A stretch of DNA of 14,071 nt from Ceratorhiza oryzae-sativae (lineage: Eukaryota; Basidiomycota; Agaricomycetes; Cantharellales; Ceratobasidiaceae): positions 1 through 14,071 of the forward strand of contig JARWMV010000216.1 of assembly GCA_030998015.1 (NCBI GenBank). The letters run 5' to 3'. The notes below the pieces were generated by a model. It searched no databases. It saw nothing but the letters and a program-made list of their open reading frames with translations, and was not told where the DNA came from. The translations under genes were made by a program, and so were the position numbers. Below, piece by piece: positions 6,445 through 13,260 of this stretch (position 1 is its first letter; the number at the start of each line of letters is the position of its first letter).

Positions 6445-6687
6445 ACCTATGCCAAATCCAATTGACTGAATATAAACAACACTGCTATAAAGTGCTGCGA
6501 CATAAAGTAATACAATAGACCCCCAATGCGTTGCAGCGTATTGGGGGGCTATTGCCCCCCCAAACAATGCAGCGTAGCTGCATTAGTTTGGGGGGTCAAT
6601 AGCTATTATTCGTATTAATAGTTGAGATGTTCGAAGAGAAGGTAGCGCATTGGCTAAGATAAAAATAATTGTACTAGCAAAAAGCAT
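6445..6687 (-). CDS. nad2: Probable NADH dehydrogenase subunit 2, 5' exon, broken by a DHE
   Basis: The ATG at 6687 opens MLFASTIIFILANALPSLRT, then QLLIRIIAI, the 78-bp element, then VLLYVAALYSS and VYIQSIGFGIG. This matches my knowledge of fungal Nad2 N-termini: short hydrophobic helix, ILANALPxLRT, and a conserved YIQSIGSGIG-like turn. Nad2 is a membrane proton-pumping subunit of complex I. The element at 6519-6596 introduces an in-frame TAA; removing it with one copy of CAATAG restores the exon exactly. After about GIG the frame continues into a GIY-YIG HEG rather than nad2, so an intron with an in-frame ORF probably starts there; the rest of nad2 is not in the window. The nad2 identity rests on recalled motifs, not an alignment. 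Confidence 0.62.
6519..6596. repeat. Family I double-hairpin element (78 nt) in the nad2 exon
   Basis: Two hairpins: CCCCCAATGCGTTGCAGCGTATTGGGGGG and CCCCCCCAAACAATGCAGC / GCTGCATTAGTTTGGGGGG. Direct repeats CAATAG at 6513-6518 and 6597-6602. The insertion including one repeat is 84 nt, a multiple of three, but contains TAA in the nad2 frame. Confidence 0.92.
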
Positions 6688-6935
6688 TAAACCAACGCCG
6701 TGCCATACTGTTTTAAGTACGACAGGCAGCCAATAGGAAATGAACTTCCTAAAGACTCCACAAATCTAACACTAGTCAAAATTTTATAGGACTCTCAGAA
6801 TCTTTAGATTCTTAGAAAACCCAATTTTGCCAGGTTGGTATACCTAGGATTTATGGTCTCTTTTATTTGATTTAATGTAAATCCAGAAGGGGATTAATGT
6901 TTCGTTATACAATATCTAGAATTAGCCAGTACTAA
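6688..6935. other. Spacer between cox2 and nad2
   Basis: No ORF or tRNA is supported. It holds a small hairpin AGAATC-TTTA-GATTCT at 6797-6812. The strand of interest is minus, where this is the cox2 3' flank and the nad2 leader. Confidence 0.4.
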
Positions 6936-6947
6936 TTAGTATTGGCT
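6924..6947. terminator. Inverted repeat spanning the cox2 stop codon
   Basis: AGCCAGTAC-TAATTA-GTATTGGCT forms a 9-bp stem with one G-T pair, including the last codons and TAA of cox2. The downstream arm looks like an inverted copy of the gene end. It could act as a 3'-end processing or stability hairpin. The second cox2 3' copy at 2996 lacks this partner arm. Confidence 0.45.
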
Positions 6948-7331
6948 GTCAAGCCACACTAGGTATTTTTCTAGTGACACAGCTTCAATTACTGCAGGCA
7001 TGAATCCATGGTATACTCCGCAGATTTCAGAGCATTGCCCGTAGAACACACCTTCCCGTTGAACAAGAACTGAAGTTTGATTTAATCGACCAGGAACTGC
7101 ATCTATTTTAAGACCTAATGATGGTACAGCAAAATCGTGAATTACATCTGTAGCTGTTACAATAAATCTGATGTGTGTGTCTACAGGAACAACAACTCTG
7201 TTATCAACATCAAGTAATCTTAATTGCCCATCTTCTAGGTCGCTTTCAGGAACCATATATGAATCGTATTCAATGGCTTCTCCGTCTTCGTTAATAAAAT
7301 CAGAGTATTCATATGACCAATACCATTGGTG
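6936..7331 (-). CDS. cox2: Cytochrome c oxidase subunit II, 3' exon
   Basis: Subunit II of complex IV carries the binuclear CuA centre that accepts electrons from cytochrome c. The exon begins [12 protein letters not shown] and contains the CuA ligand region with the conserved histidine in [12 protein letters not shown], then [15 protein letters not shown] (both cysteines, glutamate, histidine, methionine), ending LVWLDSQY and TAA at 6936-6938. About 130 codons are present; the usual protein is about 250, so the two N-terminal membrane helices and the start are missing. Directly upstream is intron sequence, and CAC at 7331-7329 is preceded by G, as expected of a group I 3' splice site after the AIG codons. 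No cox2 exon 1 is found in the window. Copper ligands are intact, so this exon is probably expressed. Confidence 0.95.
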   Translation of the reverse strand, partial: HQWYWSYEYSDFINEDGEAIEYDSYMVPESDLEDGQLRLLDVDNRVVVPVDTHIRFIVTATDVIHDFAVPSLGLKIDAVPGRLNQTSVLVQREGVFYGQCSEICGVYHGFMPAVIEAVSLEKYLVWLDSQY

Positions 7332-7560
7332 CAATAGAAAAAATTCTATTTCGACTGTACATTAAACAATATATTTTATATTAAATATTACGATATAATA
7401 ATATACTGCCCACCAGTGACCCAGTCTGTGGCAGTTAATGTAAATTGCCTTTCACTGAGTTCAATTGTAATTGATTTCTCAAAGAAGAAAATTTGTCCAT
7501 TCCCTGACAGTCTTATAATTATAGCGGTACTAATTCTATAAAAATTTTAACTGTTTTTAC
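7332..7560 (-). other. 3' part of a group I intron in cox2
   Basis: Immediately upstream of HQWYW the minus strand is non-coding and carries a core-like block TGCCACAGACTGGGTCACTGG (about 7437-7417) followed by TGGGCAG, which resembles the R/P7-P3 region of group IB introns. The intron would end at the G at 7332. A matching 5' part and cox2 exon 1 are not upstream; rnl sequence begins within about 110 bases. The intron's upstream border is therefore unclear. Confidence 0.5.
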
Positions 7561-7815
7561 TAGTGTCGCCAAAAGATAGTAACTCCCCCAACTCAGTACC
7601 CCCAAAGATGAAAAACTGCGCTTTGGCTGGATAAAAAGAGGGCCTTGTCGTATTAAATCCAACAGCCGAACCCAACTCGCGTACCCTTTTAATCGGCGAA
7701 CAGCCGAACCCTTCCAAGCTTGTGCACCCGGAGGATAGGATGAGTCGACATCGAGGTGCCAAACAGTCCGGACAATATGTACTCTCGCGGACTATCAGCC
7801 TGTTATCCCTAGCGT
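7561..7815 (-). rRNA. rnl: Large-subunit rRNA, peptidyl-transferase exon (domain V)
   Basis: The minus strand reads ACGCTAGGGATAACAGGCTG, GCACCTCGATGTCG, CTCATC, CTGTTCGCC and GGGTACGCGAGTTGGGTT, matching bacterial 23S from about 2439 to 2585. This is the part of the ribosome that forms the peptide bond (A-site and P-loop contacts). The 5' border at 7815 is set by the group I intron. The match is firm to about 7670. Beyond that the expected continuation (AGAACGTCGTGAGACAG) is at best degenerate, and a 13-base string GGGTTCGGCTGTT present at 7713-7701 is repeated at 7673-7661. The sarcin-ricin loop AGTACGAGAGGACC is absent. The exon probably ends or is rearranged near 7669, so 7561-7668 is doubtful. 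Confidence 0.85.
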
Positions 7816-8192
7816 CATTTAGGATACGATCTTCGATCGTTAAAATTTTGATTAAATCAAAAATGGACTATATCTTCAAACTAATTTTGTAAATCAATTC
7901 GAGCCATGTATAGTCTCTGAAGCCCAAGGTAATTTATTTATATTAAATTACCAACCAGGGCTTGCGGATATTTCTTATATTGATTCGCATTATGAGTATG
8001 TTAATGAATACTAGCTACACAAAAGAATTTCCCCGCATATAATGGCTATTCACTGATCTATGCCAAGTGCACAGTTAATCTTTATTTGACATCACAAATA
8101 AAGAAAACCAGTGGTCACGCCTTTTCAATTCCCCTCTGGGGTGAGATTATTTAGCCACATACAATTTATATTGAAGGGGGTTAGAATTATTA

Positions 8193-8235
8193 CCCCTGCC
8201 AAGACGTGCGCTAAAGCGCAGTTCTCTAGGCAGGG
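8193..8235. repeat. Small double-hairpin element (family D)
   Basis: CCCCTGCC...GGCAGGG outer arms and GCGCT-AA-AGCGC inner hairpin. Nearly identical to 10500-10541. It truncates the last codons of the rnl-intron GIY-YIG HEG. Confidence 0.75.
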
Positions 8236-8594
8236 TTTAATATTGAGTTATCCCATTTGTCTTGAATGTTGGATACAAAGATGTATGTTTCTACTACTAG
8301 ATCTTTATCCAAAGCTCTACTTACTTTGTATCTAGATAACTCTAAACTTGAAGCACAAGATTTAACACTAAGAAAAGGAGGAAACAATAATACATGAGCT
8401 GAGCTATATACAAACACACGTTTTCTCATGCCACTATTATTACTCATTTTCTGTAAAGATTCTGCTGTGAAAGCTTCTAAACCTTTAAGTCCTTTTCTGT
8501 GACTTGGTTTTCCAAGTTTAGCCTCACTCATTTTCGCCCTAGTCTCTGGTGACATTTTTATCCCTAAATTACTGCCTGCTTTTTTAAGAATATT

Positions 8595-8981
8595 ACCCGT
8601 GCACGCCTGCGAACGCCTTGGCTTGCCAAGGCGGCCCTGGCGTGCGCGCGGCTCGCCGCGAACGCGGCCTCGTTAACAATGCCCACGGGTCGTTGACCCT
8701 CCGCTTTAGCGGCTGAAATCTTGGGTTACACCTAAGATTTTAGCCGATAGAGCGGGGGCCCGCGCGCGTTAGTTGCTGGTGGGACTTGTCCCACCAACCA
8801 ACGTGAGCAATCGCAACCGTTTGCGATTGCTAGTGCGCGGCATAATATCGATATTTAGCCGCCGGCTGAAAATGACGAACGGTCGTCATTTTCTACGAGG
8901 GAATCTTTATGGGAGGTAGCCTGGACCATGAGACTCATGGTCAAGGCTACCTCATCTGAGGATTCCCTCTAACGCCGGCGG
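8595..8981. repeat. Composite family B + C element with nested hairpin (387 nt)
   Basis: Same size and order as 4343-4729, including the nested GGTAGCCTGGACCATGAG hairpin. On the minus strand it is followed by AATATT. It breaks the rnl-intron GIY-YIG HEG after LLEPE. Confidence 0.88.
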
Positions 8982-9231
8982 ATTCAGGCTCCAATAGATC
9001 GATATAGTACTGCTCTTTTTCCAGAAGTATTGATCTAGCTTCTGTAGATGTTAGTCCGTCTACATTAACTACTTCCAATATTTCTAAAGTAAAGTTTATA
9101 TAACCATATTTCAGAAGAGATCTGTACAAAATACTTTCTCCTCGTTTTAACTCTCTTAAAGATCGTTCAGAGTTAAAATACTCTTTAATTCGTCTATTAA
9201 GATCTATTGAAGAACCAACATAAGTTTTATT

Positions 9232-9397
9232 ACCCGTGCACGCCTGCGAACGCCTTGGCTTGCCAAGGCGGCCCTGGCGTGCGCGCGGCTCGCCGCGAAC
9301 GCGGCCTCGTTAACAATGCCCACGGGTCGTTGACCCTCCGCTTTAGCGGCTGAAATCTTGGGTTACACCTAAGATTTTAGCCGATAGAGCGGGGGCA
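9232..9397. repeat. Family B element alone, with TTATT duplication (166 nt)
   Basis: It starts ACCCGTGCACGCC and ends GAGCGGGGGCA, with TTATT at 9227-9231 and 9398-9402. It shows that B can move without C. Precise loss restores the HEG frame. Confidence 0.88.
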
Positions 9398-9812
9398 TTA
9401 TTCGAAGAATTAATCCATCTATAAATGCCGGATTTTCCATTTAGGGATTTTAATACATCAGAAGTAGAAACCTCGGCTAAATTAAATAGTTGAGTTTCAA
9501 CCCCAGTGCTACTTGAGCTATATCTGACATGTTGAGTTGTTGAAAATTTTAATTTGATGTAAAACATTATATATTTATTGAAAAGTGAAAACACGAGTTA
9601 TTTTGTTCTGATTATTTTATATCTAAAACTCAAAACTGTCCCCAATTTTCGGAATCGAAATTTGGTTCATCTGCTGCTCGCATAAGCATAGCCCCCATAT
9701 CTATTCGTGGTCTTATCAGACCTACTTTAGACTGAAGGTATAATATTCTATACAAAACGGCATGTTTCCTAGATAAAGATTGAATCTCTACCGAAAACTT
9801 CAGAACGATACT

Positions 9813-9984
9813 CCGCCGGCGTTAGAGGGAATCCTAAAGATTCCCTCGTAGAAAATGACGACCGTTCGTCATTTTCAGCCGGCGGCTAAATATCGATATT
9901 ATGCCGCGCACTAGCAATCGCAAACGGTTGCGATTGCTCACGTTGGTTGGTGGGACAAGTCCCACCAGCAACTAACGCGCGCGG
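9813..9984. repeat. Family C element (172 nt) in the rnl intron
   Basis: CCGCCGGCGTTAGAGGG to CTAACGCGCGCGG, with hairpins GGGAATC-CTAAA-GATTCCC, AAAATGACGA/TCGTCATTTT, AGCAATCGCAA/TTGCGATTGCT and GGTGGGA-CAAG-TCCCACC. It lies in the non-coding 5' part of the intron. Confidence 0.85.
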
Positions 9985-10139
9985 AGTAAGCCTCGTAACT
10001 ATGATTAGTTTCAAGCAAATGTGAAATTTGATATACAAAATCACAATACATGAATTACTATTTCTTTTATTTATCTTTTGTGCAACACTTGTTCATTTTA
10101 AATATCTCAACGGTGGCTAATTAATAATTGAAAATTTAT

Positions 10140-10385
10140 AACTTTTATCTATTGTGCGACGGCTATTCCATAATATACCGCCGGATCATTATGCCCTACT
10201 TTCGTATCTGGTTGACTTATGGGTCTCTCAGTTAAGCATGCTGGTCAAGCCAAAAGCTAACGCTAGAGTTAACAAGAGTTATACTTTATCTTTAAAAAGT
10301 TCCGTCGAACTCTTAGAGAATGTTTTAATATTCTCACGACTATCAAATATACTTAATTCATATTAAATAATTTATTGTTGTATAG
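10140..10385 (-). rRNA. rnl: Large-subunit rRNA, domain V exon upstream of the intron
   Basis: The minus strand shows TGGCTTGACCAGC, GGGCATAATGATCCGGCGGT, GAATAGCCGTCGC and AGATAAAAGTT. These match the bacterial 23S segment from the ACGAAGGUUGGCU area through CAUAGUGAUCCGGUGG and CCAUCGCUCAACGGAUAAAAGG, about 2240-2438. Further upstream TCTCTAAGAGT...GACGGAAC fits the CCUAAAGAGUAACGGAGG hairpin. The 5' border is not sharp: an S-like AAGATATAGTTA (about 10399-10388) marks the end of another group I intron just upstream. The 3' border at 10140 is set by the intron. Confidence 0.85.
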
Positions 10386-10837
10386 AATAACTATATCTTG
10401 AAAAACGATGATTTATGTTATACCCAATTTGTAGTACATTGAAGGATGCAAATGTGGAAGTATTAATTCTTTTAATCTGCTCAAAGATTCCTTTTTAATC
10501 CCTGCCAAGACGTGCGCTAAAGCGCAGTTGCCAGGCAGGGCCAGTAAATAGAATATTTATTATCTAAATGTATTTTTTGCACAGTACAATTTAAGCCAAA
10601 TTTATTAGTTAATAAATTCTTTAAATATTCTACTTCTGATAGAGTAAAATTATTAGTTGCTATTCTCACACCATATTGTGTGTAACCTCCATCATCGCTT
10701 ATAAGCTACATAGAAGAAAAAGTACCCAGGATTTTCAGGGTAACCATAATATCATCCGGGCCTCGAACAGCCTTCGACCTTCCAGAACTTAACATGACCT
10801 TCCTCTGGATCTAATGATCTGGAAGAGGGGTTTTATT
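10386..10837 (-). pseudogene. LAGLIDADG homing endonuclease remnant in an rnl intron
   Basis: 10705-10413 on the minus strand encodes ISDDGGYTQYGVRIATNNF, LSEVEYLKNLLTNKFGLN, CTVQKIHLDNKYSIY, a small element, then SLSRLKELILPHLHPSMYYK and LGIT with TAA at 10413-10415. This is the second half of a LAGLIDADG_2 protein, with the aspartates of the second motif kept. The first half is missing. In frame just before ISDDG there is a TAG where a hydrophobic residue is expected, and upstream (10720-10830) is GC-richer hairpin material (CCTTCCTCTGG, CTGGAAG and so on). It is followed by a group I S-like motif, so it is the ORF of the intron ahead of the 10385-10140 exon. Confidence 0.72.
10500..10541. 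repeat. Small double-hairpin element (family D)
   Basis: CCCTGCC...GGCAGGG arms with GCGCT-AA-AGCGC inside, as at 8193-8235. It interrupts the LAGLIDADG remnant between NKYSIY and KKESLSRL. Confidence 0.75.
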
Positions 10838-10858
10838 CTATTTTAAAGAGATTTCATA

Positions 10859-11009
10859 CCCCCGCTTAGGGTCAACCAGCATTGTATTTATATATAAATA
10901 CATGCTGTTGACCCGAGGGGTAATGGATATCGAGGCCGCGTTCGCGGCGAGCCGCGCGCACGCCAGGGCCGCCTTGGCTTAAGCCAAGGCGTTCGCAGGC
11001 GTGCACGGG
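10859..11009 (-). repeat. Family A element with TCATA duplication (151 nt)
   Basis: Reverse complement of the 5869-6019 type, with TCATA at 10854-10858 and 11010-11014. It interrupts the last codons of the GIY-YIG HEG. Confidence 0.9.
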
Positions 11010-11145
11010 TCATATAAATTTTGGAAAATTTTTTTTGATTTTATGTATCTATGGATTGTAGGACAACTTGTTTTTAGACTCATAGCAGCTTTTCTTATGG
11101 AACTATATTCTTTAATCTCATTTGTTTTAATATTAACAACAACTG

Positions 11146-11406
11146 ACCCCCAAACATGTGCAGCTACGCTGCATTGTTTGGGGGGCAGTAGCCCCCCAAT
11201 AATGTAATGGCCCTCCCAATACGTTGGCCCGTAGGGCCCAAAACCACCGTGAAGGTGTTTCCAAAAACACCTTTACGGTGGTTTTGGGCCTTACAGGCTT
11301 GGTAACGCATTGGGAGGTCATTGTAATCATTGGGGGTAGCCCCCCAATAATGCAATGCAATCATTGGGGGGTAGCCCCCCAATAATGCATTGCAATCATT
11401 GGGGGT
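11146..11406. repeat. Enlarged family I element with CAACTG duplication (261 nt)
   Basis: ACCCCC...GGGGGT with CAACTG at 11140-11145 and 11407-11412. It contains the CAGCTACGCTG arm, several CCCCCCAATAAT/ATTGGGGG units in tandem (about 11188-11406), and a long hairpin GCCCAAAACCACCGT.../...ACGGTGGTTTTGGGC (about 11235-11289). It appears to have grown by insertion of hairpins inside hairpins. Confidence 0.88.
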
Positions 11407-11677
11407 CAACTGTTTTTAGTGCAAGCCCTGTAAAATCGGAGCTTGAATTTGTAGTCCAAGCTTCTTGCACAGATATAGGCTCGACATAGCTGTTAGGCGT
11501 CAATCTTTTTAAACTTTCTATCTGATTGTTAAAAGAATTTGTTGTTTCCCCGGTTCTTAATATTCGTACCCAAAATCTATTTCTGTAAAGGTCGGTAATA
11601 CTACTTATTGATTTATCTCTAAGAGAATTATCCAGTTTGACTAAACTTTTAGTATCTAATTTTGTAGATTCGCTAGC

Positions 11678-11849
11678 CCGCCGGCGTTAGAGGGAATCCT
11701 AAAGATTCCCTCGTAGAAAATGACGACCGTTCGTCATTTTCAGCCGGCGGCTAAATATCGATATTATGCCGCGCACTAGCAATCGCAAACGGTTGCGATT
11801 GCTCACGTTGGTTGGTGGGACAAGTCCCACCAGCAACTAACGCGCGCGG
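11678..11849. repeat. Family C element (172 nt) in a HEG
   Basis: Same 172-nt unit as 9813-9984. No clear target duplication. Exact removal joins codons for FDS and ASEST in frame. Confidence 0.87.
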
Positions 11850-12142
11850 AGAATCAAAAGTTTGTGCAATTTTTGTATTATTATCGAATACAATTACTTT
11901 ATAACCTTTTTCTAAATTAATTTTGGCCAGATGAGATTGAAGTAGTTCTAAAGTTTCCTTTGAAAATTTTTTCCGTGGTACCGTTCTCATTTTTTCTAGA
12001 GTTTCTTCAGTGTGCTTATATCCTAATGAAGAATAAGCTTTTTTTAATATGTTGTACTCAGGGTTTAAAAAATCAATATAGTGTTGTTCTCGAGATACGA
12101 CATCCTTTGAATCACAATATTCTAGTATGTCCAATTTAAAAA

Positions 12143-12400
12143 CCGTCGCGCTGGGACCGCCCGAATGGATGCCCGTAGACCCCCAATGATGCAATTAGGG
12201 GCCACTTAAAATAGCAAAGCTATTTTAGAGGCCCCGTAATTGCTTCATTTGGGGGGTGGATGCCCCCCAAACAATGCAGCGTAGCTGCACATGTTTGGGG
12301 GGCACTAGGGCCCAAAACCAGACTCGGTCATCGCAGATGTCCGGCAGGGGTTAGTCAAAGACTAACCCGCTTACCGTCCCCAGCGCGGCCGGCTCGAGGG
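12143..12400. repeat. Chimeric family R / I element (258 nt)
   Basis: Ends CCGTCGCGCTGG and GGCTCGAGGG are family R. Inside are a family I part (CCCCCAATGATGC, GCAGCGTAGCTGC), a hairpin ATAGCAAAGCTAT, the ATCGCAGATGTCCGGCAG module and GGGTTAGTC-AAA-GACTAACCC. Shares its last 80 bases, inverted, with 4030-4160. Confidence 0.8.
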
Positions 12401-12761
12401 TTAGATAAACCATTTTTCAGTAAAGCAGAACTTATGATACTTTTGGATTTTGTAGTTATTTTTTGCAAAAGAATATTAGAAAAATAAGTTACAAATCTTT
12501 TAGCCAAGTTTGTTGAGCTTCCGATATATTTGAACCCTGTAAGATTATTTGTCAAACAGTAGATACCTGATTTTTGGTTATTTTCCAAGAAAATTTGTTT
12601 TTTTTGGTTTTGCAGATCAGAATAAGATACTCCGCTCCCTGGATCTCTAGAGATCCAGGAGGCGGGATTAACAGTATTTAAATTATTTGTATTTTTCATT
12701 GAAATTTTTGTAGAGTGAAAACACGAGTTATTTTGTAATTGAATATCCTATATTGCCTTAC

Positions 12762-12840
12762 CTCGACTGTGGACGCCTTTAGTCGACCACAGGCTCGGTC
12801 GCCGAGTCTGCGGTCGGGCATTCGCTAGACCACAGACGAG
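12762..12840. repeat. Triple-hairpin element
   Basis: CTCG/CGAG ends enclose CTGTGG/CCACAG, a central CTCGG-TCG-CCGAG hairpin, and CTGCGGTC/GACCACAG. GC-rich in an AT-rich intron; absent from the related intron at 9595-10139. Confidence 0.65.
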
Positions 12841-12918
12841 ACAAGGATTCAGCCTTATAGGACTCAAAACTTTCCCCAAAATTCGGAATCCACGAAATTT
12901 TGGATCATCTGCTGCCCT

Positions 12919-13031
12919 GTTTTACCGTCTCGTGTCAACATAGTTGACCGGACGGTAAAACTGCCCAACCCTGACAAAAACCCGGTTAGACCGGGGGACT
13001 ATATCGAGTCCATGATTGCAATTCCAGGGTT
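12919..13031. repeat. Long hairpin plus three-way-junction fold
   Basis: GTTTTACCGTC/GACGGTAAAAC encloses GTCAAC-AT-AGTTGAC. Next, AACCCTG (12967) pairs with CAGGGTT (13025-13031) around CCCGGT-TAG-ACCGGG and GGACT-ATATCG-AGTCC. The CGATATAGTCC string on the minus strand resembles a group I S motif, but a matching R motif is not evident. Confidence 0.55.
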
Positions 13032-13260
13032 GTTGAAATGTTTTAACCCTCGTCTATATAGATCTGGGCGACAAGTCGGCATGGGGTAATACTATTTCCA
13101 CTTCAGAGACCTCAGAAAGAAACCTTTAGTAAAGGTTAGCCTCGTAACTAAGATTAGGTTCAATTAGCTTGGTATGGTTCCCCGTAAAGGGTCAATTACA
13201 AAAATTGGCCAACCCAGTAAAATTGAATTCCTATTTCTTTTATAACTTCCCTCATCACAT

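Larger units (their letters stand above)
8226..9594 (-). pseudogene. GIY-YIG homing endonuclease of the rnl intron, split by two large elements
   Basis: Segments on the minus strand: 9594-9398 with the GIY motif in KSGIYRWINSSNN; 9231-8982 with KTYVGSSIDLNRRI (YVG half of the motif and the conserved arginine), YGYINFTLEILEV and the catalytic-glutamate helix LLEKEQYYIDLLEPE; and 8594-8226 with a NUMOD3-like TRAKMSEAKLGKPSHRKG and a NUMOD1-like VKSCASSLELSRYKVSRAL. Removing 9232-9397 with one TTATT repeat joins SSNN to KTYVGSS in frame. At 8595-8981 the junction is two bases short of the expected EYNILKKAG, so that site is damaged. As written there are stops in each element. The start is shared in style with the HEG at 12699, including the upstream GAAAACACGAGTTATTTTGT on the + strand. 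Confidence 0.8.
7816..10139 (-). other. Group I intron in rnl domain V, with GIY-YIG HEG
   Basis: Ends are well defined: exon ...GATAAAAGTT | ATAAATTTTC at 10140/10139 and ...CCTAAATG | ACGCTAGGG at 7816/7815. Joining the exons gives the canonical GATAAAAGTTACGCTAGGGA of rnl, with U before the intron and G at its end. The core is at the 3' side: Q/P4 ATCCGCAAGCCC (about 7972-7961), R CTTCAGAGACTATACATGG (about 7926-7905), S AAGATATAGTCC (about 7876-7865). The insertion point corresponds to about E. coli 2438. The 5' part holds a HEG and four GC-rich elements. A domain near its 5' end (10080-9625) is shared with the intron upstream of 12699. Confidence 0.85.
10838..12699 (-). pseudogene. GIY-YIG homing endonuclease with four large inserted elements
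   Basis: Segments on the minus strand: 12699-12401 (start MKNTNNLNTV, GIY in KSGIYCLTNN, YIG in FKYIGSSTNLAKRF, then SALLKNGLSN); 12142-11850 (FKLDILEYCDSKDVVSREQH, YIDFLNPEYNILKKAYSSLG, NUMOD3-like TEETLEKMR, then KVIVFDNNTKIAQTFDS); 11677-11407 (SESTKLDTKSLVKLD, VRILRTGET, TGLALKTV); 11145-11010 (NUMOD1-like VNIKTNEIKEYSSIRKAAMS, HRYIKSKKIFQNLY); and 10858-10838 (ISLK then TAG). Removal of 11678-11849, of 11146-11406 with one CAACTG and of 10859-11009 with one TCATA keeps the frame; 12143-12400 leaves one extra T. A perfect 22-nt palindrome (12638-12659) lies in frame near the N-terminus. It is the ORF of an rnl group I intron, related to the HEG at 9594-8226. Confidence 0.8.
12700..13260 (-). 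other. 5' domain of an rnl intron with hairpin insertions
   Basis: Non-coding. Blocks shared with the intron at 9595-10110: GAAAACACGAGTTATTTTGT, ACTCAAAACT.TCCCC, ATCATCTGCTGC-type, GCCTCGTAACTA.GATTAG and TGAATT.CTATTTCTTTTAT, all in the same order. Between them are elements not shared: a multi-hairpin at 12762-12840, a hairpin GTTTTACCGTC/GACGGTAAAAC at 12919-12961, and a three-way fold at 12967-13031. The 5' splice site is not fixed. Confidence 0.6.

Noticed and set aside
7171..7365. 64-codon plus-strand frame
   Set aside because: Exactly antisense to the conserved cox2 exon.
10154..10366. 70-codon plus-strand frame
   Set aside because: Antisense to the rnl domain V exon.
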